Source: Pseudomonadota bacterium
GTDB lineage: Bacteria > Pseudomonadota > Gammaproteobacteria > Burkholderiales > Burkholderiaceae_C
Direction: 5' to 3'
Assembly: GCA_020161145.1 (NCBI GenBank)
Contig: JAIUPQ010000002.1
Coordinates: forward strand, 310,001 to 374,000
Length of the DNA stretch: 64,000 nt
Shown: positions 7,750 through 16,591 of the stretch, one piece after another
Position numbering within the stretch: position 1 is the stretch's first letter
Layout of the letters: each line of letters starts with the position of its first letter
The notes under the pieces: model-generated
The model's input: only the letters and a program-made list of their open reading frames with translations
What the model was told of the DNA's origin: nothing
Databases searched by the model: none
Position numbers and translations under genes: made by a program

Positions 7750-9504
7750 ATGGCCACCGAAGGAGGATCGCAGCTGGTTCAAGTGGTCACGCTGCTGGGT
7801 GCGGCGGTGGTCGCGGTGCCGCTGTTCAAGCGCATCGGCCTGGGCTCGGTGCTGGGCTACCTGGCCGCCGGGCTGGTCATCGGGCGCTTTGGCCTGGGCT
7901 GGGTCACCGATTCGCAGTCCATCCTGCACATCGCCGAGCTGGGCGTGGTGATGTTCCTGTTCGTCATCGGGCTGGAGATGAAGCCCTCGCATCTGTGGTC
8001 CATGCGCCGGCAGATCTTTGGCCTGGGCAGTCTGCAAATCCTGGTCTGCGCCGTGCTGATGACGCTGGTGGGCATCTGGGGGTTCGATGCGCCGCCGGCC
8101 GTGGCCTTCGTGGCGGCGGCCGGTTTCGTGCTGACCTCCACCGCCATCGTCATGCAGGTGCTGGCCGAGCGCGGCGACATTGCCCAGCCGCGTGGTCAGC
8201 GCATCGTGGCCATCCTGCTGTTTGAAGACCTGCTCATCGTGCCGCTGCTGGCGCTGGTGGCGCTGCTCTCGCCCAACCCCGGCCCGGGCGGCTCGCTGTG
8301 GGCCGACGTGGGCATTGCGGCATCCGCGCTGGCCGCGCTGGTGGGCGCGGGGCTGTGGCTGCTCAACCCGCTGTTCAGCGTGCTGGCCGGCGCCAAGGCC
8401 CGCGAGGTGATGACGGCGGCCGCGCTGCTGGTGGTGCTGGGCGCGGCGCTCTTGATGGAGATGGGGGGGCTGTCCATGGCCATGGGCGCCTTCGTGGCCG
8501 GCGTGCTGCTCAGCGAGTCGTCGTTCCGCCACCAGTTGGAGGCCGACATCGAGCCTTTTCGCGGCCTGCTGCTGGGCCTCTTTTTCCTCGGCGTGGGCAT
8601 GGCGCTGGACCTGGCCCAGGTGCGCGACAACTGGCGCCTGGTGCTGGCCGCCGTGGTGGCGTTGATGCTGGCCAAGGCCTTGTGCATCTATGTCGTGGCG
8701 CGGCTGGCCAAAAGCAGCCACAGCGAAGCGGTGGATCGCGCCATCCTGATGGCCCAGGGCGGCGAGTTTGCCTTCGTGCTTTATGACGCCGCCGTGCGCC
8801 AGGGCGTCATCGATGGCGTGGTCAACGCCAACATGACGGCCGTCATCGTGTTGTCCATGGTGTTCACGCCGATGGTGGTGGCGCTGCACAAGCGCTTCGA
8901 GCGCGTGGCCGCACCCGATGTCAGCGGGCTGGAGGCGCCGGAGGATCTCAAGGGCAACGTGCTGGTCATCGGCTTTGGCCGCATGGGGCAGATCTCCACC
9001 CAGGCCGTGCTGGCCCAGGGCGGCGCCACCATCTCGCTGATCGACAACGACCCCGAGGTCGTTCGCGACAGCGAGAAATACGGCTTCAAGGTCTATTACG
9101 GCGACGGCGCCCGCGCCGACATCCTGCACGCCGCCGGCGCCAGCCATGCGCGCGCCATCCTGGTCTGCGTGGACGACAAGAAGGCCGCTACCGCCATCGT
9201 CGACAACGCCCGTCGCGAATGCCCGCACGTCAAGCTCATCGTGCGGGCCTGGGACCGCGAGCACGCGGTGGAACTCATCAAGCACGATGCCGACGTCGTC
9301 TTGCGCGAGACCTTCGAGTCGGCGCTGGCCATGGGCCGCGAGGCGGTGCTGGCGTTGGGCGTCGAGCCCGAAGAGGCCGACCTCGTCATCGCCAACGTGC
9401 GCCAGCGCGACAAGGAGCGCTTCGCGCTGGAGACCGCCGGCGGCCTGTTCGCCGGCCGCGACCTGGTGCTCAGCAACATGACGCCCAGCAAGAAGCCCGC
9501 ATGA
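7750..9504 (+). CDS. Monovalent cation:proton antiporter-2 (KefB/KefC type) with TrkA-N domain
   Basis: 584 residues. The N-terminal about 380 residues form a CPA2 Na+/H+ exchanger domain with about 12 hydrophobic segments. From about residue 400 a Rossmann-type RCK/TrkA-N domain follows ([11 protein letters not shown], then SLIDNDP), and a short C-terminal tail. Kef proteins export K+ in exchange for H+ and acidify the cytoplasm when electrophiles form glutathione adducts. The protein resembles E. coli KefC/KefB in layout. The GST and quinone reductase upstream fit that system. RBS-like GGAGAAGG precedes the ATG. Confidence 0.92.
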   Translation: MATEGGSQLVQVVTLLGAAVVAVPLFKRIGLGSVLGYLAAGLVIGRFGLGWVTDSQSILHIAELGVVMFLFVIGLEMKPSHLWSMRRQIFGLGSLQILVCAVLMTLVGIWGFDAPPAVAFVAAAGFVLTSTAIVMQVLAERGDIAQPRGQRIVAILLFEDLLIVPLLALVALLSPNPGPGGSLWADVGIAASALAALVGAGLWLLNPLFSVLAGAKAREVMTAAALLVVLGAALLMEMGGLSMAMGAFVAGVLLSESSFRHQLEADIEPFRGLLLGLFFLGVGMALDLAQVRDNWRLVLAAVVALMLAKALCIYVVARLAKSSHSEAVDRAILMAQGGEFAFVLYDAAVRQGVIDGVVNANMTAVIVLSMVFTPMVVALHKRFERVAAPDVSGLEAPEDLKGNVLVIGFGRMGQISTQAVLAQGGATISLIDNDPEVVRDSEKYGFKVYYGDGARADILHAAGASHARAILVCVDDKKAATAIVDNARRECPHVKLIVRAWDREHAVELIKHDADVVLRETFESALAMGREAVLALGVEPEEADLVIANVRQRDKERFALETAGGLFAGRDLVLSNMTPSKKPA

Positions 9505-10601
9505 GGCCGGCCCTGACCCTGGCGCTGGCGGCCGGCGCGCTGCTGCTGGCCGCCTGCAGCAGCCCCTATGGCTACGCCGACCCGGCCAAACCCCACCGCG
9601 CCGCCGAGGGCTTTGTCAACCCCGGCACGCCTTGGGAGCCCAAGTCGGTATGGGAGTCGGCCTGGCGCAACCTGCGCGGAGACTTTCGCCCTGCGCGCGA
9701 ACCCGCCGGCGGCTACGCCGCGTTTGCCGCCACCTGGCGCGTGGCCTTGACGGCCACCGACCTGGCCGCGCCGCCCGCCGACGCCCCACCGCGCCTGGTC
9801 TGGCTGGGCCATGCCACCGTGTTGCTGCAGGTGGGTGGCCAGACGGTGCTGATCGACCCCCAGCTGTCCGACTACGCCGGCCCCGTCAGCTGGCTGTCGG
9901 CCAGGCGCCGCGTGCCCCCGCCCATCACCGCAGGGCAGTTGCCGCAGGTGGACGTGCTGCTCATCACCCACAACCACTACGACCACCTCGACCTGCCCAC
10001 GCTCAAGCGCCTGTGGGCCACCGGCCAGCGGCCCCGCGTGCTGGTGCCGCTGGGCGTCAAGGCCTGGTTCGACGAGCAAGGCCTGCCGGGCGCCGAAGAG
10101 CTGGACTGGTGGGACGAGCGCCGCATCGGCCCGCTGACGCTGCGCTACCTGCCGGCCCAGCACTGGAGCAAGCGCACCCTGTGGGACACCAACCGCACGC
10201 TGTGGGGCGGCTGGGCGGTGGAGTGGCAGGCGCCCGGCGCTGCGAATCCCTGGCGCTTCGTGCACACCGGCGATACCGCCTACAACCCGGCGCTCTACGA
10301 GGCCATGGCCCAGCGGCTGGGCGGCCCGGTGGACCTGCTGGCCCTGCCCATCGGGGCCTACGAGCCGCGCGACTTCATGCGCGCCCAGCACACCAACCCC
10401 GAGGAGTCGGTGCGCATCGCCCAACTGCTGCGGGCGCGCCAGGCGCTGGGCATTCATTGGGGCACGTTCGAGCTGTCGCAAGAGCCCTTCGATCAGCCCC
10501 CCAGGGACGTGGCCGCCGCGCTGGCCCGATTGGGGCTGCCTGCGGAGTGGGTCTGGCTGCTGCGGCAAGGCGAGATCAGAGCGCTTTCTCCCCCGCATTG
10601 A
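9501..10601 (+). CDS. MBL-fold metallo-hydrolase lipoprotein (Lactamase_B_2 / NAPE-PLD-like)
   Basis: 366 residues. It begins with a lipoprotein signal ending LLLAACSS (acylated Cys near residue 19), so it is probably anchored in the envelope. The beta-lactamase-fold core has [10 protein letters not shown], then [11 protein letters not shown], the full metal motif THNHYDHLD and later [12 protein letters not shown]. This order is typical of the UlaG/NAPE-PLD-like group, including RomA-type outer membrane proteins. The substrate may be a phospholipid or lactone but is unproven. It overlaps the antiporter stop by 4 bp (ATGA), so it belongs to that operon. Confidence 0.88.
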   Translation: MRPALTLALAAGALLLAACSSPYGYADPAKPHRAAEGFVNPGTPWEPKSVWESAWRNLRGDFRPAREPAGGYAAFAATWRVALTATDLAAPPADAPPRLVWLGHATVLLQVGGQTVLIDPQLSDYAGPVSWLSARRRVPPPITAGQLPQVDVLLITHNHYDHLDLPTLKRLWATGQRPRVLVPLGVKAWFDEQGLPGAEELDWWDERRIGPLTLRYLPAQHWSKRTLWDTNRTLWGGWAVEWQAPGAANPWRFVHTGDTAYNPALYEAMAQRLGGPVDLLALPIGAYEPRDFMRAQHTNPEESVRIAQLLRARQALGIHWGTFELSQEPFDQPPRDVAAALARLGLPAEWVWLLRQGEIRALSPPH

Positions 10602-10642
10602 TGCGCTCAAGTCGGCGCCCCCAGGGCCGATAGGCAGGAACG

Positions 10643-12445
10643 ATGTTCGCGAGTTTTGCATGGTGCCGGGTGTGGCGCGCGCTCCGCTGGCCCTTGCTTT
10701 GGCTGTGGCTGGTGGCCGCGCCGGCCTGGGCGGCCTCACCTCTGCTGCTCTCGCCCGGGTCGGGCGAGGTGGATGGCTGGCCCGCCACCACCGCCCGGTT
10801 CGACCCCGGGGGCACGCTGGAGGCCGAGCAGGTGCTGGGCCGGCTGGACGAGTTCCACCGCCCCGAGGTGCCGCATGCCAACTTCGGCGTGCAGCGCGAC
10901 CCGCTCTGGCTGCACCTGCCGCTGCAGGTGGACGCGCGCGATGACGGCCAGTGGCTGCTGTCCATCGACTACCCGCCGCTGAACGAGGTGTTGGTGACGG
11001 TCTGGCACAAGGGGCGCCAGATCAGCAGTGCGCGCCTGGGCAACCTGCAGCCCTTCTCGACCCGGCCGCTGCCCACCCGCACCTACGCCATGATGCTGGA
11101 CCTGACCCCGGGCCAGCAGTACGACGTGCTGGTGCGGCTGCAGTCGCGCAGCTCGGTGCTTGCCCCCATCAGCCTGAGCAAGCAGGAGACGTTTCACCTG
11201 CGCGAGGCGCGGATGCAGCTGTTGCTGGGGCTGTGGTTTGGCATTGCGCTGATGCTGGTGGCCTACAGCATCACCCACTGGATCAGCCTGCGCGACCGGC
11301 TGTTCGCCTATTACGCGGCGCTGATCCTGGGCACCTCTGCCTTTTTCCTCACGTTCACGGGCCTGGGCCAGCAGCATTTGTGGGATGTGCAAGCCGTGGG
11401 CGCCCTGGCCCGAACCGGGCCGCTGGGGGTGCTGGCGGCCATGGTGGCGGGCGCGCTGTTCGTGATGCGGGCGCTGCACACCGCACAGCACAACCCCCGC
11501 CTCCACCGGGGGTTGAAGGTGCTGGCGGCCATCGGCGCGGTGGCCTTCGTGGCCACGCTGGTGGGGGTGATGGACTACCGCCAGGGCCACGCCGCCGCCG
11601 TCGTCCTGGGGCCGGGCGCCATACTGCTGGCCTTGCCGGCGGCCTGGCGCAGCGCGCGGTCGGGCCAGCGCGTGGGGGTGTGGATGCTGCTGGGCTGGTC
11701 GTGCTACCTGCTGGGCGTGATGACCCTGGCCGCCTTGCTCAGCGGCCTGGTGCCGGCCAACGTGTGGACCATCAACTTCTTCCAGTTCACGGCCATGCTC
11801 GAGATGCTGATCTGGCTGCGCGTGCTGGGCCTGCACGTGGAGGTCATCCGCCACGCGGCCGAGCATGCCGCCGCCGAGCGCGAGGTGCTGGAGTCGCTGG
11901 CGCACACCGACGCGCTCACCGGCCTGCCCAATCGGCGTGGCCTGATGCGGGCGCTGCATCAGGCCCGGCCGGGCGGGCTGGCGCTGTACCTGCTGGACCT
12001 GGATGGCTTCAAGCCGGTCAACGACACCCACGGCCACGACGTGGGCGATGCCCTGCTGGTGGCCGTCGCCCAGCGCCTGCAGGCCGATCTGCGCAGCAGC
12101 GACCTGGTGGGCCGCTTGGGCGGCGACGAGTTCGTGGTGATGGTCCGCCGCATGCCCGGCTCTACCGAGGCCGCTGCGCTGGGCGACAAGCTGTTGCGGG
12201 CCTTCGACGCGCCGTTCGACGTCCTGGGCCACCGCTGCCGCGTGGGCGCCACCATCGGCTATGCACTGGCCCCGCAGGATGCGCCCGGCGGTGAGGCGCT
12301 GCTCAAGGCCGCCGACACCGCCATGTACGCCGGCAAGGCCGCCGGCCGGCGCACCGTGCGCCGGGCCGAGACGCCGCTGCTGACGGACGAGCGGCCCGCC
12401 ACTGTTGAGCGGGAGTTGACGCAGAGTCAGACGGGCATGGATTGA
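10643..12445 (+). CDS. Diguanylate cyclase with 7TMR-DISM sensor (GGDEF)
   Basis: 600 residues: signal peptide (about 1-31, ending AWA-AS), a periplasmic 7TMR-DISM-type beta-domain (about 35-185), seven membrane segments (about 190-400), a short coil and a C-terminal GGDEF domain (about 425-585). The active-site loop is intact (RLGGDEFVV, near residue 490) and is preceded by an RSSD product-inhibition I-site. It should make c-di-GMP in response to a periplasmic ligand, possibly a carbohydrate or envelope component. It is one of three GGDEF proteins in the window. Confidence 0.92.
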   Translation: MFASFAWCRVWRALRWPLLWLWLVAAPAWAASPLLLSPGSGEVDGWPATTARFDPGGTLEAEQVLGRLDEFHRPEVPHANFGVQRDPLWLHLPLQVDARDDGQWLLSIDYPPLNEVLVTVWHKGRQISSARLGNLQPFSTRPLPTRTYAMMLDLTPGQQYDVLVRLQSRSSVLAPISLSKQETFHLREARMQLLLGLWFGIALMLVAYSITHWISLRDRLFAYYAALILGTSAFFLTFTGLGQQHLWDVQAVGALARTGPLGVLAAMVAGALFVMRALHTAQHNPRLHRGLKVLAAIGAVAFVATLVGVMDYRQGHAAAVVLGPGAILLALPAAWRSARSGQRVGVWMLLGWSCYLLGVMTLAALLSGLVPANVWTINFFQFTAMLEMLIWLRVLGLHVEVIRHAAEHAAAEREVLESLAHTDALTGLPNRRGLMRALHQARPGGLALYLLDLDGFKPVNDTHGHDVGDALLVAVAQRLQADLRSSDLVGRLGGDEFVVMVRRMPGSTEAAALGDKLLRAFDAPFDVLGHRCRVGATIGYALAPQDAPGGEALLKAADTAMYAGKAAGRRTVRRAETPLLTDERPATVERELTQSQTGMD

Positions 12446-12501
12446 TCGCCACCCTGGCGGGCATCTACCATGTGTCGATGTCCCACTGCCCTGGCTTCAC
12501 C

Positions 12502-13371
12502 ATGACCTTCAAGACCCTGGCCACCACCGTGGTGCTGGCCGCCGCCAGCCTGGCCGCGCAGGCGGCCGATGCGCTGCAGCTCACCGTCTACAGCGCGCCC
12601 GCGCACAGCTTCAACGTCAACTCGGTGCTGGTCACCGGCGCCAAAGAGGCCATGGTGATCGACGCCGGCTTCACCCGCGCCGACGCCATGCGCATTGCCG
12701 CCAACGTGCTGGACAGCGGCAAGACGCTGACCACCATCCTGGTCAGCAACGCCGACCCCGACTACTACTTCGGCGCCGAGACGCTGCACGCGCTCTTTCC
12801 CAAGGCGCGCCTGGTGGCCGCGCCGGCCGTGGCCGCCGAGATCGCCGCCCACCGTGCCGGCAAGCTGGCTTACTGGGGGCCGCAGATGGGGGCTAACGCG
12901 CCGCACAACGTGCCTGTGCCCACGGCGCTGACCACCACCACGCTGCAGGTGGACGGCCAGGCCGTGGAGCTGCGCGGCACCACCGGCGTGCTGGCCAACC
13001 GGCCTTATGTGTGGATCCCGTCGTTGCGCGCCATCGTGGGCAACGTGGGGCTGTATGGCCAGATGCACGTCTGGCTGGCCGATTCCCAGCAGCCGGCCCA
13101 GCGTCAGGCCTGGCTGGAGCAGTTGAACGCCATGCAGGCGCTGGCGCCGGCCGTGGTGGTGCCCGGCCACATGGCGCCTGGCACGCCGCTGACGGCCGCC
13201 GTCATCGAGCAGACGCGCGCCTACATCACCCGCTTCGAGGCCGAGGCCGCCAAGACCAAGGACAGCGCCGCGCTGATGGCGGCCATGCAGGCCGCCTACC
13301 CGGGCCTCTATGGCGAGGACTCGCTGGCCTTGAGCGCCAAGGTGCTCAAGGGCGAGATGAAGTGGCCGTAA
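12502..13371 (+). CDS. Exported MBL-fold protein with degenerate metal-binding motif
   Basis: 289 residues from the ATG that gives a clean signal peptide (MTFKTLATTVVLAAASLAAQA-AD). Another in-frame ATG lies at 12478. The fold reads as metallo-beta-lactamase: VNSVLVTGAKEAMVIDAGF (early strands), a helix, then ILVSNADPDYYFGAETL where active family members have S/T-H-x-H-x-D-H-x-G. The His residues of the first motif are replaced by Asn and Pro/Tyr, although the Asp-Tyr-Tyr-Phe-Gly frame remains. The later strand has VPGHMAPG. It may be a non-catalytic binding protein. It converges with the LysR gene, with a 26-bp overlap. Confidence 0.8.
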   Translation: MTFKTLATTVVLAAASLAAQAADALQLTVYSAPAHSFNVNSVLVTGAKEAMVIDAGFTRADAMRIAANVLDSGKTLTTILVSNADPDYYFGAETLHALFPKARLVAAPAVAAEIAAHRAGKLAYWGPQMGANAPHNVPVPTALTTTTLQVDGQAVELRGTTGVLANRPYVWIPSLRAIVGNVGLYGQMHVWLADSQQPAQRQAWLEQLNAMQALAPAVVVPGHMAPGTPLTAAVIEQTRAYITRFEAEAAKTKDSAALMAAMQAAYPGLYGEDSLALSAKVLKGEMKWP

Positions 13372-14281
13372 GCCCTTCCTCGCCGGCCCAGTTGGCGCTC
13401 CAGTAGTCGATGCAGGCGCGCAGCTTGGGCAGCCTCAACCGTCCGCCCGCGACGATGGCGTAGAGCGGCAGCGGCTGGGGGTCCACGTAGGCCGGCAGCA
13501 CCGGCAGCAGCCGCCCGGCGCGCAGCAGCGGCTGGGCCACCAGCGTCATCACCCGGCCTATGCCCAGGCCCTGGGCCACCATGTCCAGCAGCAGGGCCGT
13601 CTCGCTGGTCTGCCACTGGCCTTGCACGTCGCGGCGCAGCGGCTGGCCGTCGACGACGAAGGGCCAGGCATTGAGGTGGGTGGCCGCGCTGTTGGTCACC
13701 AGCGTGTGGTGGGCCAACTCGTCCGGATGCTGAGGCAGGCCATGGGCCTGGGCATAGGCCGGCGCCGCATACAGGCCCCGCCCCACCTGGCCGATGGGCC
13801 GCGCAATGCTGCTGCCCGGCGGCGAGCGGGTGGTGCGGATGGCGATGTCGATGCCCTCGCGCGCCAGATCCACCAACTGGTCGCTGACCTGGATGTCGAT
13901 GCGCAGGCCCGGGTAGTGGGCGCTCAGGCCGGGCAGGCTGGGCACCACCAGATGGCGGGCGATGACGCTGCTGGCCGCCACCCGCACCAGGCCGCTGGGG
14001 CCGCTGCGGCCGGCGCTGAATTCGGCCTCCAGGTCTTCGACGCCCTGGGTCAGGTGCAGGCAGTGGGCCAGAAAGCGCTCGCCCTCGGGCGTCAGCGTCA
14101 GCGCGTGGGTGGAGCGGTGCATCAGACGTGCGCCGCATTGCGTCTCGATGCGCGCCAGTGCGCGCGAGATCTGGCTGACCGGCACCACGCGCTCGCGCGC
14201 CAGCGCCGACAGCCGGCCCAGCGCCGCCAGACGGATGAAGAGCTTGAGGTCGGCCAGGGTCAGCGCATCCATGCGACCCAT
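13346..14281 (-). CDS. LysR-family transcriptional regulator
   Basis: 311 residues. The N-terminal winged helix-turn-helix (about 5-65) contains LADLKLFIRLAALGRLSALARERVVPVSQISRALARIE in pieces typical of LysR. It is followed by a periplasmic-binding-like effector domain (about 95-300). The gene faces a short unknown gene at 14394 across 112 bp, which is the likely regulated promoter region, and overlaps the MBL-fold gene at its 3' end. The effector is unknown. Confidence 0.9.
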   Translation of the reverse strand: MGRMDALTLADLKLFIRLAALGRLSALARERVVPVSQISRALARIETQCGARLMHRSTHALTLTPEGERFLAHCLHLTQGVEDLEAEFSAGRSGPSGLVRVAASSVIARHLVVPSLPGLSAHYPGLRIDIQVSDQLVDLAREGIDIAIRTTRSPPGSSIARPIGQVGRGLYAAPAYAQAHGLPQHPDELAHHTLVTNSAATHLNAWPFVVDGQPLRRDVQGQWQTSETALLLDMVAQGLGIGRVMTLVAQPLLRAGRLLPVLPAYVDPQPLPLYAIVAGGRLRLPKLRACIDYWSANWAGEEGLTATSSRP

Positions 14282-14393
14282 GGTAGCGGCCGCTGGCCTT
14301 GCGCCGGCTGCAAAACGCTGTTGCGGCGCCAGGCGTTTCGCCGTCGGCGGCGGCGGCCTATCGTGACGGCACTCGTTTTACAAGGCCACGATC

Positions 14394-14582
14394 ATGTCTG
14401 CGCTGCACACCCTCTCCCCCACCGAACACGCCCGCCTGTACACGCTGGCCCGCCAGGCTGCGCACGAGGCACGCGAGCGTGCGATGGCCGATGGCTGGCG
14501 TGCGCTGGGCCGCCTCTGGGGTGCCGGCCGCCGCAGCGCCGACGCCCCGCCTCGTGCGCCCCTCAAGGACGCCTGGAGCTGA
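14394..14582 (+). CDS. Small protein of unknown function
   Basis: 62 residues, ATG start, divergent from the LysR gene and ending 3 bp before the stop of the convergent DUF3037 gene. It is helical and basic: HTLSPTEHARLYTLARQA, HEARERAMADGWRALGRLW, then a Pro/Arg-rich tail. I do not recognise a named family, although short proteins with this LSP-E-H-x-R-L-Y-x-LAR pattern look familiar from Burkholderiales genomes. A role under the LysR regulator is possible by position only. Confidence 0.55.
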   Translation: MSALHTLSPTEHARLYTLARQAAHEARERAMADGWRALGRLWGAGRRSADAPPRAPLKDAWS

Positions 14583-14585
14583 CGC

Positions 14586-14984
14586 TCAGGCCGCGCCCGG
14601 CGGCAGCACCATGCGGCGCATCACGCCCTGCAGCGCCGCGTCGCCGTGCTGGCAGCGGCCGGTGTGCACCGGTGAGGTCTGGATGATGCCGCTGCGCCGG
14701 GCGGTCAGCCAGTGAAAGCGGGCGCGCAGCGGCAGGCGGCCGATGGGGCCACTGTCCGGCGTGCCGTCGCAGATGGCCACGATGGCGTTCAGGTGGCGGC
14801 GCACGGTGGCCAGGTCGATGCCGGCGTCCAGCGCATGCAGCCTGGCTTCGTCCAGCGCGATGGCGGCGCGCAGGAAGTTGCCCGTCTGGCACGAGAGGAT
14901 GACGCCGACGTTGACGAACTCCTCGCGCTCCACCCTGGGCACCACGCGGATGACGGCGTAGTCGTAGATGTCAGCCGCGTGCAT
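14586..14984 (-). CDS. DUF3037 domain protein
   Basis: 132 residues from an ATG inside the 3' end of the HipA-like gene (overlap 14971-14984). The sequence YDYAVIRVVPRVEREEFVNVG (read in two parts, about 7-27) with ILSCQTG and a later MVLPP segment is typical of DUF3037. Proteins of this family are repeatedly found beside HipA-like kinases, and the pair is treated here as a module. Function is unknown; an antitoxin, substrate or adaptor of the kinase is possible. It is the last gene of a four-gene overlapping minus-strand operon. Confidence 0.85.
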   Translation of the reverse strand: MHAADIYDYAVIRVVPRVEREEFVNVGVILSCQTGNFLRAAIALDEARLHALDAGIDLATVRRHLNAIVAICDGTPDSGPIGRLPLRARFHWLTARRSGIIQTSPVHTGRCQHGDAALQGVMRRMVLPPGAA

Positions 14985-15756
14985 CGATGGCCCCTTGCAG
15001 CCAGGCGTGCCGGTCGGCCAGCCGGGCGCTGAAGTAGTCGAGGTAGGCCTGCCGGTGCACGGCGGGCTGGGCCAGCGGGCCGTCCTCGCCGGCCAGGGTG
15101 AGGAAGGCGTCGGGCACCTGGGCCAGCACGCCCTGCAGCACGGGCGGCGTGAGGCGGGCGGCCAGTTCGGCGTCCACCTCGGCCAGGTGGCTGGCGGCGG
15201 GCAGCAGCACGTGGTCGGCCACCGGTGCGAAGGGCTTGGCCGGCTGGGCCACGGTGCCCTGCCAGCCATGGTGGAAGACCAGCGTGGCGCCGTGGTCGAT
15301 CAGCCAGGGCCGGCCATGCCAGATCAGCATGTTGGTGTTGCGCGCACTGCGGTCGACGTTGCCCACCAGGGTGTCGAACCAGACGATGCGCGAGGCGGTG
15401 CTGGCATCCACCGCATCGGCCACGGGGTCGAAGTTGACGGCGCCGGGCAGGTAGTCCAGCGCCACGTTGAGGCCGCTGCTGGCGCGGATCAGGTCCTGGA
15501 TTTCGGGGTCGGGCTCCAGCCGCGCCAGTTCGCCATCCAGCGTGGCCAGCACGATCTCGGGCACGGGCAGGCCCAGCGCGCGGGCGATGCCGCCGCTGAT
15601 GATTTCAGCCATCAGCGCCCGCACGCCCTGGCCGGCGCCGCGGAACTTGAGCACGTACAACCCGTCGTCGTCGGCCTCCACCACGGCGGGCAGCGAGCCG
15701 CCCTCGCGTAGCGGGGTGACGTAGCGGCTGACGGTGACGGTGCGCAGGCTAGTCAT
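14971..15756 (-). CDS. HipA-like kinase-fold protein (HipA_2 type)
   Basis: 261 residues, shorter than HipA toxins (about 440) and lacking the N-terminal HipA subdomain. Kinase-like signatures are present: LYVLKFRG with Lys37 as candidate ATP lysine, WFDTLVGNVDRSARNTNML at about 126-144 with Asp135/Arg136 and Asn140/142 as catalytic loop, and WLIDHGATL with Asp154 in the metal-binding position. HipA kinases phosphorylate aminoacyl-tRNA synthetases such as GltX; no target can be assigned here. It overlaps the hydrolase upstream by 8 bp and DUF3037 downstream by 14 bp. There is no HipB-type HTH gene nearby. Confidence 0.85.
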   Translation of the reverse strand: MTSLRTVTVSRYVTPLREGGSLPAVVEADDDGLYVLKFRGAGQGVRALMAEIISGGIARALGLPVPEIVLATLDGELARLEPDPEIQDLIRASSGLNVALDYLPGAVNFDPVADAVDASTASRIVWFDTLVGNVDRSARNTNMLIWHGRPWLIDHGATLVFHHGWQGTVAQPAKPFAPVADHVLLPAASHLAEVDAELAARLTPPVLQGVLAQVPDAFLTLAGEDGPLAQPAVHRQAYLDYFSARLADRHAWLQGAIDARG

Positions 15757-16591
15757 CGGTGATGAAGCGCCGCAGCACCGCCAGCGCGGCCTCGGGCTGG
15801 TCGCGCCAGGTGCCGTGGCCGGCGTTCTCGATGACCTCGAACTGGCGCCAGGCGGCGGGCAGGGCGGCGGCGATGTCTTCGCTGTCGGCCACCGGGCAGA
15901 CGGGGTCGTCGCGGCCGGCCAGCACCAGCACCGGGCAGCGCGCCTGGGCCAGGCCGGGCAGCAGGTTCATCTGGCGCATCTCGCCGCGCACGAAGTGGTG
16001 CAGGATGGGCAGGCGCATCTGCGCGGCCGGGCGCGGCGGGGCCGGCCGGGGGTTGTACAGCGGCAGCACCTGGCTCAGGTAGGCGGCGGTGTTGGCGTCG
16101 TCGGGCGCCTGCCAGAAGGCCTCGGCCAGGGCTCGCGCACCGGGGCCGCCCAGGCGCTCGAACATCGCCAGCTTGCGCGGCAGGTTGAGCGCCGCCGAGG
16201 TGGACGAGAGGATGACCTTGGCCGGGTGGCCCGGGTGGCGCGCCAGGTAGCGCTGCGCCACGAAGCCGCCAAACGACTGGCCCAGCACGATGGGCCGCGT
16301 GATGCCCAGCGCCTCGCACAGGCGCACCACGTCGTCGGCCCAGATGTCGAGCTGCCACTCCTCGGGCGGGCGGGCGTCGCTGCGGCCGTGGCCCCGGTGG
16401 TCGTAGCAGACCAGCTGGGCCACGTCGGCCAGGCCGTCCACCGCCGACTTGAAGCTGCTGTGGTCGAAGCCCGGGCCGCCGTGCAGCAGCAGCACGGTGG
16501 GGCGCTCGCGCAGCACGGCGCCTTCGGCGGCCAGGCCCCAGCCCGTCACATCGACGAACAGGCGCACGCCGGGGGCGATTTCAACGCGCAT
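15749..16591 (-). CDS. Alpha/beta hydrolase (proline iminopeptidase-like)
   Basis: 280 residues. Alpha/beta-hydrolase landmarks: the oxyanion strand LLLHGGPGFDHSSF (about 34-47), CYDHRGHGRSD (about 63-73), the nucleophile elbow GQSFGG (Ser about 103) and a C-terminal NAGHGTWRD with the catalytic His (about 257). HGGPG is characteristic of the proline iminopeptidase branch, but many members of that branch are esterases or C-C hydrolases. No signal peptide. It overlaps the ParA-like gene by 11 bp and the HipA-like gene by 8 bp. Confidence 0.88.
   Translation of the reverse strand: MRVEIAPGVRLFVDVTGWGLAAEGAVLRERPTVLLLHGGPGFDHSSFKSAVDGLADVAQLVCYDHRGHGRSDARPPEEWQLDIWADDVVRLCEALGITRPIVLGQSFGGFVAQRYLARHPGHPAKVILSSTSAALNLPRKLAMFERLGGPGARALAEAFWQAPDDANTAAYLSQVLPLYNPRPAPPRPAAQMRLPILHHFVRGEMRQMNLLPGLAQARCPVLVLAGRDDPVCPVADSEDIAAALPAAWRQFEVIENAGHGTWRDQPEAALAVLRRFITDD

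Noticed and set aside
6469..9285. 938-residue minus-strand reading frame
   Set aside because: Opposite LtrA and the antiporter, composed of His/Gln/Arg/Gly-rich sequence without any domain.
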